DNA of 64,000 nt. It comes from Tillus elongatus. Its lineage: Eukaryota > Arthropoda > Insecta > Coleoptera > Cleridae. Location: the NCBI GenBank assembly GCA_964006375.1, contig OZ023270.1:54093536-54157535 (forward strand). The letters run 5' to 3'. Shown piece after piece: positions 11,353 to 22,854 of the stretch (positions within the stretch are counted from its first letter, which is position 1; each line of letters begins with the position of its first letter). Both the position numbers and the translations under genes were made by a program. The notes beneath the pieces were generated by a model. That model was not told where the DNA came from and did not search any database. It saw only the letters and a list, made by a program, of their open reading frames with translations.

Positions 11353-14073
11353 CCCCTTGATGCACATATTAATTTGTGGTTTTGGGTAATAAAAAAATCC
11401 AATTTTTTTTTACAAAAATCAAACAAGTCCATCAGTAGGAATATATTTTTGACAAATTTTTCGTAGTCACTTTTTTAATTTTGATTTCCAGTGGCGTAGA
11501 AAGTCACAACTGGACAAAATGTCAATAATATTTTTTTTGTCTTTTTAAAGAGAAAAACGGACCATTCTTATCCACAGCAATATATGTTTGACATATTTTC
11601 CATTCCCAATTTCTGAATTTTGACTGCCAGTAGCGTAGAATATCAAAAATTTAAATAAAAATTAAACATTATAGAAAACGACAAAATTATTTTGATTTAT
11701 CTTATGGCAAATTGTAATGTTCTTTTCTATAGGAGTCGAGTTTCAAACCCCTCCTGTCCAAATTTTTATTTACAGTGGCGTAGAACTCCAAAAACAATTA
11801 AAAAAAAAACAATTCATTTGGAGCATATAATAAAAAATATCAGTTCTCAATTATATAATATTGAAAATGAAAATGTGAACAGAAAGATTAACTTACATCT
11901 CGCTGACGTACATTACTTTATTATACTAAAAGAAATCTAATATTCACTTTTTGTATGGTAAATCAGGAAACACGGAACTGCACACAAACCGACATCACAA
12001 TTTCTACAAAAACATCTGGTTTCTCTTCTTATCTTCTTTCCACTGTCATTTTTTTTCTTACAGCAAACAGCACAACATCTTGTAGGAGCAGATTTTTTTT
12101 CAGTAGGTGGAATAAATCCAGGAAAGTGTCTTTCAGTCAAGCGACGGGGCCCTGGTTGGAGATTTGGTCTGCCCGATCTTCTTCTATTTATTATTGGATA
12201 CTCATTTAGGAGTTGTTCTACTAAGTTTTGTCGGAATTCTAAATGACTTTTCATTCCACCATTTTTTTTATATAATATAAACGTATTCCATACACATATG
12301 TCTAACAAATGGAAAAATATCTTTTTATAGTATTTTTCCCCCTTTTTCTTGTAACTGGATAGTCATGCAAATGCTGATCTAATTTGTCAACTCCGCCCAT
12401 AGTGTCATTATAATCAACAACAACTTGAGGTTTACAAACTTTAGCACCATCCTTGTCCGTTTTTGTCGTTTCAACCATGTTGCTACTGTGGATAGTAGAG
12501 AGTAAACAAACTTCTTTCTTGTCTTTCCACTTGAGTATGATCACTTTTCCTCTTTGAAAGGCTATAATTTCATTTTTCCTCAATTTCTTCTTTTGAAATT
12601 CTGATGGTATTTCCTTTCTATTTATTCGTAAGGTACCATATGTATCAGTTTTTTTCTTCACAAGGAAATCTGCTAATTGAGGAGATGTATAAAAATTATC
12701 CGTTGTGACACAATAACCCATGTCAAGTAAAGGATCCATAAGTGACAAAACGACCTGGGAAGACATAGGGAAACTTTTATATTTCTCATTGAAAACAGTT
12801 CCTCTACCAGTGTAAATAATTGACGAAAATAGATACCCACTTTTCGATTCACACAAAAGATACCATTTGATTCCAAAACGCGATCTCTTCATGGGTATAT
12901 ATTGAACCCATCCTAAACGACCTTTATATAACAGTATACTTTCATCTACTGAAACATCACGCTCAGATATATAAATCACTACATTTTTTATTTATATTAT
13001 GGAAAACGGGCCAAATTTTATTTAGTTTGGGGTTGGGGTGGTTATGTGGGTCATAACTTTCATTATCCATGAAGTGCAAATTTTTCTTTATGTTAGAATA
13101 GCGCCGATAACTAATCAGTTTAGAGAAAATCGGTGTTGCAAAGATTTCTGCATTGGACCAGTACATTCTTTCTGTAGGTTTTCTTATAATACCCTGTAGA
13201 ATATTTATTGCCAAAAAAATGTACAATTCATTTTCTGTAACAGATTCCCAAGTATTATTTGTTGCATTGGGTTGCTGTGAGGCATATCTATTGGTTTCAG
13301 TAACCAAAATTCTTAACAATTCATCATCAAAAAATAGGCGAAAATAAAATATTATTATTGTCCGGTACATCGAACGTACATCCTGAGTTTCCCGCAAAAG
13401 TAAATCTGGGCGACGCTGGATTGGGTATATTTTATGTTCAGTGGACACCACACACACGCGTCTTGCAAATTTGTTGCGTTGTCACTTGTTGCCGAATCAG
13501 AGTCAGAGCCATAATTTTCATCTGTTTCATCAGATCCGCTTTCATCCAAGTTAACATATTCAGAATCCGATAAGTCTGAGTCAGTTACATCAGACATGAT
13601 TTATAAAAAAACTTTGTAACAGTCAAACAAAATAATAGATAAATAAACACTTGCAATCTGGCAGAAACAGTTCACAATCTGTATAAACAACACTTGCAAT
13701 AATATACATATATACAATACAAACAATTCCAATATGTCAAAAACAGTTTACAATCCATATAAACAACACGTGCAATTTGCCGAGAACAGTTTATAATTCG
13801 TATTAAACATGTATTCTGTGATTCACGTTATAATTATTGAGAAGTATTTCGATCGCAAGGACATCTATGAATGAATAGTTAAACCTATACCATTCTAACT
13901 TTCAATGTAGTAAACTGTACCGACAAACGTGCCTTTATAATGAATTCCAAGACTAATTCGGGCATGTAAACCAAAAACCACATGAATGACTTCAGGCCCG
14001 AGCGTGACTCGGGCGTGTGCAAAATGGACCATCAAGCAAGCCCAAGTCACACTCGGGCAGATGCATTAAGGGG
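11353..14073 (-). mobile_element. piggyBac-like element 1
   Basis: The right end (read inward) is TTAA then CCCCTTAATGCATCTG, with the TTAA at 14074-14077. The left end is TGAA then CCCCTTGATGCACAT, with TGAA (11349-11352) being a mutated TTAA. These are the expected TTAA target and CCC-type inverted repeats of piggyBac. It is 2.72 kb with a broken transposase on the minus strand. Between the gene and the left end, three degenerate copies of CAGTGGCGTAGAA (near 11491, 11628 and 11774) mark roughly 140-bp repeats. The right subterminal region (13990-14060) carries palindromic GCCCGAG...CTCGGGC motifs. Confidence 0.85.
11937..13597 (-). pseudogene. piggyBac transposase (frameshifted)
   Basis: From N- to C-terminus: an acidic leader (MSDVTDSDLSDSEY), the DDE core, and a cysteine-rich C-terminal domain. 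The three catalytic aspartate blocks are present: ERDVSVDESILLYKGRLG, CVTTDNFYTS and NDTMGGVDKLDQ. The Cys-rich domain contains CCAVCC, CFCRNCDVGLC and HT, as in the RING-like DNA-binding tail of piggyBac. The gene runs through at least three frame changes (near 13400, 12970 and 12320), so it is inactive although all key residues survive. Its total length of about 550 codons is normal for the family. Confidence 0.92.
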
Positions 14074-14321
14074 TTAATTTCATTTTTTTTTTCTTGTGGA
14101 CTCCATCTTGGATTGTACTACTTTTAAAATAAAGAAAAGTATTAAATAATTTGATAAGTTACATCGCCTTTAAAATGAAAATTACACATTTTGTCAAATA
14201 CTTTGTAAACTGCCTTTTTTAGATACTATGATCTAAAATTCACTGAAAACCATAGTAAAAAGTTAAATTTTGATGATCAAATTATTTTCATTGCTTTCTT
14301 GATTGATGATTTTCATTTTAG

Positions 14322-14706
14322 TGGCTAGGTGGTCGGCTTAGTGCTCTTATAATAGATGGCGGCGCTGAGGTTAAGAAAAAACTCATCCATTACATGCAGA
14401 ATCAGGGTCGTACAGCCATACCAGTGCTTATTATATCCTATGAAACTTTCCGAATGCATGCAAACATCTTACATCAAAATGAGATAGGGTTAGTGTTGTG
14501 TGATGAAGGGCACAGGTTAAAAAATTGGGAGAATCAGACATATAGGGCCCTAATGGGACTAAAAGCGAAGAGAAGAGTGTTGTTAAGTGGTACCCCTATA
14601 CAGAATGACTTGTTGGAGTATTTCAGCTTGATCCACTTTGTCAATGAGGGACTGTTAGGCAGTGCTCAAGAGTTCAAAAAGAAGTTTGAAAATAGAATTT
14701 TAAAAG
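14322..14706 (+). CDS. Rad54: RAD54-like DNA repair ATPase, exon C (DEGH box)
   Basis: This exon starts in phase 0 after the acceptor CATTTTAG with [14 protein letters not shown], which follows directly on exon B. Visible motifs are [11 protein letters not shown], motif [13 protein letters not shown] (Walker B of Snf2 proteins) and motif [20 protein letters not shown]. It ends after one base of a glycine codon at a GTGAGA donor. The codon is completed by exon D, 6.8 kb downstream. Confidence 0.97.
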
Positions 14707-14853
14707 GTGAGATATGTATTAGTGTTTTTTTATTTTTTGGTTTGTACAAGTAGTTTAGATCAGCTGAGTTATCCGTGTTTATAAGCAGTTTGTATTTGAA
14801 ACTGGCGTTTCGTAGCTTTTGAAGCAATTTTCTTTGCATCTTACATCCAAATA

Positions 14854-16200
14854 TTGAAGCAGACGCTGGTAACACAGATTCAGAAATCAGGAGATCACGA
14901 AGACCCTGGAAATAAAAGGCCTATATCGTTAATTATGATTTATTCAAAAATATTAGAAAGTGTCTTCAAGTCTAGAAGAGTTGATTTTATGACTAAAACA
15001 TTTAAATTTAATGAGCATCAGTTTGGATTTCAAAAAACTCGTACACAAATGGCAGCTGTTGAAGTCATAGGGTTTATTACTACAAATCTTGACCAGAATA
15101 AATATATGCTGGCAATTTTTGTAGATTAAAAAAAAAGGATTTGACGCAGTTGATCATAGCATTTTATTAAATAAACTGTATAATATGGGAATATGTACTA
15201 TTGCGCATAAACTTATATCTAGTTATCTATTTGGCAGAAAGCAAACCACTGTTGTGAATAGTAAAAGAAGCACCTCAAAAATTGTAAAACGGGTGTCCCA
15301 CAGGGATCTGTACTTCGACCAATTTTGTATTTGTTGTACGTACAGAATCTATCATTAGCAAAATTAAAGGCTACATACATAACTATCGCAGACGACACAG
15401 TGCTGTTGTATTCGCACAATTCTCAGGATTCATTAGAAAAAACGGTCAGTGATCACTTGGATACATATTACAAGTGGTTATTAAGTAATAACTTGAAAAT
15501 AAAATTAGATAAAACAGTGTACATAATGTTTGCACAAAAAGGTAAATACATAAAAGATATGAATATTAATATAAACAATCAAAAAATTAAACATGTAAAT
15601 AACTATAAGTACCTTGGATTAACAATAGACAATAAGTTGAATTTTGGTGAACACTTAAATAATGTAAGGACAAAAATATCTACTCTGACAGAAGCCTTTA
15701 GAAGGTGTGAATATTATTTAACAGAGAGACTGAAGAGACTAATATATAATTCATTTACATATGAGATATATGATGGTGTTTGGGCTTCTGCGCCAAACGT
15801 GAAATTACAACAATTGCAGAGAACACAAAACCGGGTACTAAAAATATTATATCGTTTAAACTGGTTTTATCCCACTAAATGTTTCTATAAAACATTAAAC
15901 TTCTTACAAATTGATAACATTATAAAGCTGGAAGAATGTAAATTAATGTATAAAGTATGGAATAATAAAATAAAAACAAACATTAAAGTGGCAAAGAGTG
16001 ATGAAGTACATATGTATTCCACAAGGCAAGGGGCAGACCCATGTGTTAAGAACAAATAACTCAACAGTGTGATTACGAAGAGCATCAAATCATTTAAGAC
16101 TATTCCAGAAGAACTCAGAAGCATACTTCAGCTGCAAACATTCACAATTAACCTAAAAATACATTTATTAAATGGACAAAAAAGTTTCCAGTGATAGAGT
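14854..16200 (+). pseudogene. LINE reverse transcriptase fragment (C), degenerate
   Basis: RT landmarks in order are NKRPISLIMIYSKILE, EHQFGFQKTRTQMAA, FVD...KKGFDAVDHSILLNKL, the catalytic IADDTVLLYSHN (in place of the usual YADD), LKIKLDKT and KYLGLTIDNKL. The first half is broken by stops between 15129 and 15324; 15325-16059 is open. The endonuclease is missing. It lies in a RAD54 intron in sense orientation. It resembles Jockey/CR1-type RTs; the clade is not assigned. Confidence 0.8.
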
Positions 16201-16499
16201 ATATAGTTTCTAAAGTACATACTTGACATTCATAAAATTTAAGTTAACCTGAAAATCATATGCAATTTTATGTTATTAATTGTAGAACTTATTACCATCC
16301 AAGTGTACTATTTTGAGTTCAGAAATAAAGAATAGTGAACAAAAAATAAATTATTTGGAATCTACCCAAAGAGTAGTTTTAATAATTTATTTAACAGGTC
16401 TGGATTTTATGGTGCAATGAGGGTACTATATTGTGTATCGTGAAAAGCTGTATTGATAATATATGAGTAAACAGGTATCAACAGCTTATTTATAAGTAC

Positions 16500-16960
16500 T
16501 GAAACATATGGAATGTGCATATTTGCGGATGATATAAGCTAGAAGTGTCCAATAATTTCATACACATACTTTAACAAGCATCTACCAAGCGTAAATTGAT
16601 TTTCCGATAATGCATTGTAGCTAAATGATGATAAAATGATAGCACTAGAACAGTGAAATTTAATATACGAGATGAGGGTCCTCTGGAATTTGTGGGGTTT
16701 CTGGGAGTCTATCTTGAGTCTCATTTTCTCTGTAATTTATGTCAACGACTTATTTGAACCATATATAATGTACATGTTTGCGGATGACACAAGCTTCATC
16801 AACAGAGCTAGAAGTGACCAAGAAATTCATGCACATACTTTAAACAGCATCCATCAACTGATAAATTCATTTTCCAATAATGCACTGCAGCCAAATAATG
16901 ATAAAACTAGAACAATGAAATTTAATATAAGAAATGCGGGTCAGCTGGAGTGTGCGTAAG
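16500..16960 (+). pseudogene. LINE reverse transcriptase fragment (D), tandemly duplicated
   Basis: The 16672-16959 frame contains VIYVNDLFEPYIMYMFADDTSF and SFSNNALQPNNDKT, i.e. the RT catalytic FADD region and the following segment. Bases 16505-16670 are a more decayed direct duplicate of 16765-16935 (TTTGCGGATGA, CACATACTTTAA, TTTTCC.ATAATGCA). Neither copy has more than about 100 codons. Confidence 0.7.
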
Positions 16961-17463
16961 GTTTCTAGGAGTTATAATGGATGACTATCTCGAGTGGTTG
17001 CAGCATGTGGAAGATTTGTGTTGTAGACTGTCAAGGTGGGTGCATGCGATTCGGGAATTTATGAAATTTTAAACTTACCTGGCAGCTAAAGTAGCATATT
17101 TTGCCAATTTATATCCCATTGGAGTCATGGAGTCCTGCTTGAACAAAACAAAAAAAAGGCCATTAGAGCTTTAAGTAATGCTGGTCCATGAGATAGCTGC
17201 AGAGTGCTTTTAATCAATTATTTATTTGTTGAGACTAATTATACAATGTACATGACAAAAAAAGTAATGCTTGTGTTATGTCTATAGTACAATTTGGGCA
17301 ATAGTTGAGCTAAGTTATTACCATAAAGTGACACTGAGATTAATACATTTTGAAAATGTCTCTAAACCATCCTTTCTAGCTGTTCCTCAAACTATGTTCA
17401 ACCATATCTCCCCAGGCAAACATCTCCAACACATTTAATTTTTTATTTTAATTTTAGTTTTAA
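16961..17463. other. Intron sequence, possible LINE remnant
   Basis: AT-rich. The first part (to about 17200) may continue LINE fragment D, but stops prevent a firm reading. Nothing else is recognised. Confidence 0.35.
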
Positions 17464-20400
17464 CAACACACCACGAGGGCTCACAGCTTAAATACTATCG
17501 TACCGCGGGTGTCGACAAGGAGAAAAGAGGCAACTTGTTAATTCTGGACTTGAAGGTTTAGAGGTTCGGAGGAGAAGGAGAAACATGTGTCGGCAAGGAG
17601 TTTCACAACTTGGATGTCCTCGGGACAAAAGAGCAGGCATAACAAGATGTTCTATGTCTCGTGACCTGGACAGTAAAAGGGTGCATTCGCTCTGTTCCCC
17701 TGGTAGATCTGTTGGGGGCAGCAGGTGGAGGAACTATGGAGGAAAGCTCATCTGAGCAGTGCCGTGCAGATATCTATAAAAGAGAGAGAGGTCACCAACG
17801 GCACGTCGGTGGGCAAGTGGTGGCAGCCTTTGGGTGAGGGTAGGGTCAACGATGAGACATATAGCTCTCTTCTGAAAAGATTCCAGGATAGCGAGTGTAT
17901 AAGCGGCAGTGGCACCCCAGATGTGGGAGCAGTATTTGAGGTTTGGCCTTATTTGTGAAGTATATAAGGTATAGGTTTTATGTAAGGTATTACCTGGTGA
18001 AAAGTATTTGCGAGCCCGGAAGAGGAAACCTAATTTCTTAGCAGCCGCTTCTGCAATTGGTGTGACATGTTGGTGCCAATTGAGATTTCGATCCACAGAA
18101 ATGCCAACAAGTGAAAATGACTAATTACTTTGAATAACTTGGTTGTTCATCGTGATGGGTCTGGGGCTGGTATATCTCCTACGAGATAGAAAGCAAGACT
18201 CAGATTTGGTGGAGTTGAATTGTACAAGATTTCTACTTCCCCAGTCTAATATTTTTTGGAGATACACAGAGACAGAGCCCTCCATGAGTCTGCGATCCTC
18301 ATCTAAATGGGCTAAAGAGACAGGCTTAGAATTTGCGTAACTGTGAACTGGGTTGGATGTGCTAGACAGGAGGTCATTGATGTGGAGAAGAAACAAAGTA
18401 GGGGCTAAAGCTAAACCTTGAGGGACTCCTGCATTAATTGGATATAGTTTAGAGGAATGGCCATCCATCACAACGGAAATGCTCCGGTTGGAGAGGAAAT
18501 TTGCTATCCAGGTACATATTTTTGGTGATAGGCCATAGGCCGGAAGTCTATTAAGCAGCACTGCGTGCCAGACCTGGTCGAATGCTTTGGATATGTCTAG
18601 AGCGACAATCTGGGATTCACCGTGTAGTTCCATAGAATTGTTCCAAGAATGGGTGACAAAGGAAAGGAGGTCGGCAGTTGATCTGCGCTGACGGAATCCA
18701 TACTGCCTGTCGTGGATTAGACTGTGTTTTTCAAGACATTTTAGTAATTCCGTGTTTATATACTTTTCCATCACTTTAGAGACGACTGAAAGGAGAGAAT
18801 TAGCACTCTAGCAAATAGCGCTTGGGATCATTTCTTGGGGACGGGTTGTACTTGGGCAGTTTTCCAATTACTAGGGAATATGAGTCAGGAAAGGAGCAAG
18901 TTCTGGTGCGCATTTTTTGGGAACAATTGCTGGGATCTCGTCAAGGCCAGAGGCTTTCCTGGTATTAAGAGAAGAGAGCATCTTTCGTACCTTTTTAGTT
19001 TTGAAAATGATATCAATCATTTAATGCGCGACATTGGGGACTGTTGGTGGTTGAACATTTGGAGGTGGATTGAGAGTAGAATTGCCGGCGAATAACGAGC
19101 AAAAAGTTCAGCCTTGCCCAGGGTGATAGAAACAATTTCATCCCCTGAAACAAGAGGTGGGAACGTGCTCCTGCAGAAATTATTCCCAATAGATTTAGCA
19201 AGAGTCCAGAAGGGTTTGCTGCCGTTGGAGCTTGAGAGGACTTTGTTTTTGATGTGGTTATTAAACGAGTTATTTGCCTCAGAAAGAATGGGGACATAGC
19301 AGTTTCTTGCGTCGTTAAATGCTTTATGGTTTTCTTGACTGGGATTGTGTAGAAGCGTTTTGTGAGCTTTGACCTTTTCAAGTCTGGTCATGTCACAGGA
19401 TTTAGAGAACCAGGGCTTTTGAGTGGCTGAAGAGGTTTCCTATGTACATGTAGTAAATAATTCCATGCCAGCTTGGATGATTTCAGTGACGTTTTGTGAG
19501 ATATCAGAGGGGTCAGGATGAGAGAAGCAGACATACACTCATGGAAATGAGGAAAAGTAATCGCGCATTTCGTCCCAGTTCGCAGAGTTGTAGTGCCAAA
19601 CAATACGTGGGTGTGGTGACTGTGTGATCTCGGGTTGCATTGCGCAGGAAGCAGTGACCATGCTGTAGTCTGAGCGACCAAGGGGTGCGGTGACTGATGT
19701 CTTATAGCATTCAGGTTTTGTAGTAAGAAGGAGATCCAAGGGATTTGAGCTGTGTGTTGGGATGCGAGGAAAGTAAGTAGGTTGCTGAACCATATTAGCT
19801 AAAGAATTGCTGACTGTGAAGACCTCTGCTGCTCTCCCTTGTGGGTAGGTTTTGGAAGATCCTAGCCATTCCTTATTATAGACATTGAAGAGTCACCAAG
19901 AATAGTGACCTCGGAGGAAGGATATCCAGAAATCAGATGGTCGGTTTTTTCAGAAAGGTAGTCGAAGAGCTGGACAAAGTTGTTGTCAGAAGGTGACCGG
20001 TAAATGCAACAGATGAATTTAGTTGCAGCCCTGAGAGAGAGTTTCATCCAAAGTATGTCTTTTCTTCCAGCTTACAAATTGGGGAGTCTGGTGCAGGGTA
20101 GATTGCTATGGATGTATGTGCACACACCTCCATGCAATCTAAAGTAAGTAAGGAGCTCATACCCCGGGAAATTAAGGTGATTAGTGGCTGTTTTGGCACT
20201 GATTTGGGTTTCAGTGAGGAAGAGGAGTTGGGGCCTATTAGCCTGGAGGAAATGGTGGACGTAGTTCAGGTTAGAATTTAGGCCAGATATATTCGACAAG
20301 GATATGTTAAATCTTGATGCCGGCGTCCCCTCCACACCCCGCTCCCGGAAATCAGAATGGGGGGGTATTTTATCTCCGGAATCTTTTGTACAGGGAGGAG

Positions 20401-20643
20401 CCATCATCATTTTTGTTTATAAGGGAAACCGACTCATACACTAGAACCGGGAACATCCGTTGATACTTCACCGGCCCTTGATGTAAGAGGTGGTACCTCC
20501 TTGGGCGTGAAAAAATCCTTTGCTATCACGTAAAGGAAAAGTCCACTACCACCTACCTACTCCGATTAGTCGCCTCTTACGATAGGCAGGAGTTACCTTG
20601 GTCCTATTCTTTTAGTTAGTCCCTGGACCCACAGGGGACGTCC
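17464..20643 (-). pseudogene. LINE B copy 1 (endonuclease plus RT), decayed
   Basis: Read right to left: the 5' end with the GTGGGTCC/AGGCGACTAA block; the endonuclease in several frames (LFLTETQISAKTATNHL, CIYRSPSDNNFVQ, LGRSDYSMV; 20410-19388); a linker; then RT with YGFRQRRSTADLLSFVTH, VALDISKAFDQVWHAVL and NAGVPQGLALAPTLFLLH (18774-18121) and the thumb with RNLNWHQHVTPIAEAAAKK (18096-17734). The RT catalytic YADD box is deleted: compared with copy 2 at 32918-36053, about 30 bases are lost, leaving SYANSKPV. Many frameshifts. Non-functional CR1/Jockey-group LINE. Confidence 0.88.
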
Positions 20644-21470
20644 TCTATTAGGATGCCACTCCACAAATTAATATCAATTTTACAACACATTAACCCAGAA
20701 ATATTCTGTCTTACAAATTAAAATTTTATTTTATCTATTTATGATGTTACCATAAAGAATACAACATACTGACGGTAGTAACGTAACATACTCACTTGTA
20801 TTCTATGTATATGGGATACCAGAAAAGACAGAACGAAGAACAATGAATACCATAATATATCACGCATCATAGAAATATAGAAATGAACTGACAGCACTGC
20901 ACTGGGTAGGTGCTTCGTCAAGGCATGGAATTAACACTTAGGTGTCAAATTGTACAACAAGCTGGTACTGCAAATAATTTAGAAATGATTGTCAATATGT
21001 ACCCTATAAGTGAAACTTTGTATACCATAGATGAATATCTGACCTATTGTCAACCTCCGTCAGACAGTTATTGCATATTGTTTTATTTAAGTTTATTTGT
21101 GGTTTTATTCTGTAAGTGTCACTATTTTGTAATTTACACAATACTGGTTTTATATATATTTTAATGTATGACATACTGTGTATCTTTTGATGGTAAACAA
21201 AAACTATGAACCATTAACTATAAATTTTAACGGACTCTTAGTATGGGTTCTAAGCGATTTTTTTGGTATGAAAATCCGGTAAAAATGTCAGAATTTTATT
21301 CAATCAAGTAAACTTGCTGTTAAATTTAAATACAGAAGTAAAATCACTTTTCCTTAGATTTATATTAAAAGAAATCTTATTTAACCAATTCCAAGATATT
21401 GATAACTTTAAGAGCAGACAGTTATAGTCAAGAAAATAACATTAATACTAATAGTATTATTTTTTTCTAG
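20644..21470. other. RAD54 intron remainder
   Basis: AT-rich, no gene or repeat recognised. It ends with the acceptor TTTTTTCTAG at 21461-21470. Confidence 0.5.
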
Positions 21471-21996
21471 GTCAAGACTCAACAGCTACAGAATCTGAAC
21501 GAGAGAAAGCCTCCGAATGTCTCCAAGAACTGTGTTCTCTAGTCAATAAATGTTTAATTCGACGAACTGCAGCTTTACTCACTAAATATTTACCAGTCAA
21601 GTTTGAAATGATAATCTGTTGCCAGCTGGCACCTATACAGAAACAACTTTACCACAACTATATCAATTCTGAAGGTATACGTCGTACTGTTGCAGGTGGC
21701 AATGAAGTAAAGGCTAGTTTGAGTACTCTTGCAAGTATTACTACGTTAAAAAAATTATGCAACCATCCTGACCTGGTGCTGGACAAGATAAATGAAGGCG
21801 CTGAAGGGTTCGAAAAGGCAAGTGGGCTGTTGCCATATAAGAATGGTGAAGGTGATGTACGACCCGAATTATCAGGAAAGTTAATGTTACTAGATTGCTT
21901 TTTAGCTAATTTGAAAGCAAATTATGATGATAAAATCGTACTGGTATCTAATTATACTCAGACACTGGATCTGTTTGAGAGGCTGTGCAAGAAAAG
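21471..21996 (+). CDS. Rad54: RAD54-like DNA repair ATPase, exon D
   Basis: The first two bases complete the glycine codon of exon C. The exon continues with an Snf2-family linker (SERE...LCSLVNKCLIRRTAALLTKYLPVK), the CCQLAP, LSTLASITTLKKLCNHPDL and ELSGKLMLLDCFLANL segments, and motif IV in DDKIVLVSNYTQTLDLFERL. It ends two bases into an arginine codon at the donor GTAGGT. The human sequence has the same order. The next exon is 6.9 kb away, but almost all of that gap is a single BEL/Pao insertion. Confidence 0.96.
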
Positions 21997-22049
21997 GTAG
22001 GTAATAGAATGCAGTACAGATTTTAGAGATATCGTAAGATTAGGTCTGA

Positions 22050-22054
22050 TTGGG
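22050..22054 (+). repeat. Target site duplication TTGGG (left)
   Basis: TTGGG here and at 28774-28778 directly flank the two LTRs: a 5-bp duplication as expected for BEL/Pao integrases. Confidence 0.93.
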
Positions 22055-22477
22055 TGTTGATGCAAGTTTGTATATATTTTTGAATTTGAAATTGCCGCCA
22101 GACATTTAGGGATTGCTGCTCGCCGTGGTTGGCACCACTGAGAGGAGGAGAGGGGGCAGATTTTGTGACAGCCTCTCTCTCTCTCTCTCGCGACGTAAAC
22201 CAGCGTCACTGCGTTAGAATCAGTCGTCCTGAAAACTGCTAGTACTCCAGACTAGGGATGTGCTCCAGATTTTCTGGTCTAATTTTCTTGTTACATAATT
22301 TTTTGCCTCATTTGGGGTGAAGATAGTCGCCCGACCTCCAAAGAAGACCCTAAAACCCACGTGAAGATACAGTCCATTACACAGGTGAGTGCATCTCTTA
22401 TTTGTCTGGTATAATTTAAAATCTAACTTTATTGTAAACAATTCCTCTTTATTATTTCGTAATATCTTGCAACAACA
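22055..22477 (+). repeat. BEL/Pao 5' LTR
   Basis: Begins TGTTGATGCAAG and ends CTTGCAACAACA (TG...CA borders). The CAGCCTCTCTCT...CGCG tract near 22165-22190 is four bases shorter than in the 3' LTR. It carries the element's promoter and polyadenylation signals by family rule; I could not place them exactly. Confidence 0.95.
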
Positions 22478-22480
22478 TTT

Positions 22481-22497
22481 TGGTCCATCGAAGCCGA
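22481..22497 (+). promoter_or_regulatory. Putative tRNA primer-binding site
   Basis: TGGTCCATCGAAGCCG starts three bases after the 5' LTR. It begins with TGG, the complement of a tRNA CCA end, as expected for minus-strand priming. The tRNA was not identified. Confidence 0.6.
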
Positions 22498-22854
22498 TGC
22501 TTGTTTGATTAGAATTGACACTTGTGGGTGTTCATATCGTGAATTTATGCACACGTGTTTGGCGGTTTTGTTGTTAAAAATCGTAATTTATAGCCTCCAG
22601 GGTTTGGTTAGAACACGTGTTCGGGTCGGCAAATCCGTGTTAGTGTAATTGTTTTGCTTGTTTAATTTGTTTTACGGCCTTTTAGCGTCAAAATTGTTTT
22701 GTTTTTCAGTGTCTCGCAATCGGCGATTTTCGAGCTCTGTTACTTGTTTGAAACGTGTTTTTTTTTCGACGTGAAACACGTGGTTATCATCCTATTGGGT
22801 TCAGGTTATATCAGTCTTTTCTAGTTTGCCTTTTCGTTTTTTGTCATTTTTGAA

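Noticed and set aside
22220..22441. 73-codon minus-strand frame repeated at 28516-28737
   Set aside because: Lies within both LTRs; identical only because the LTRs are.
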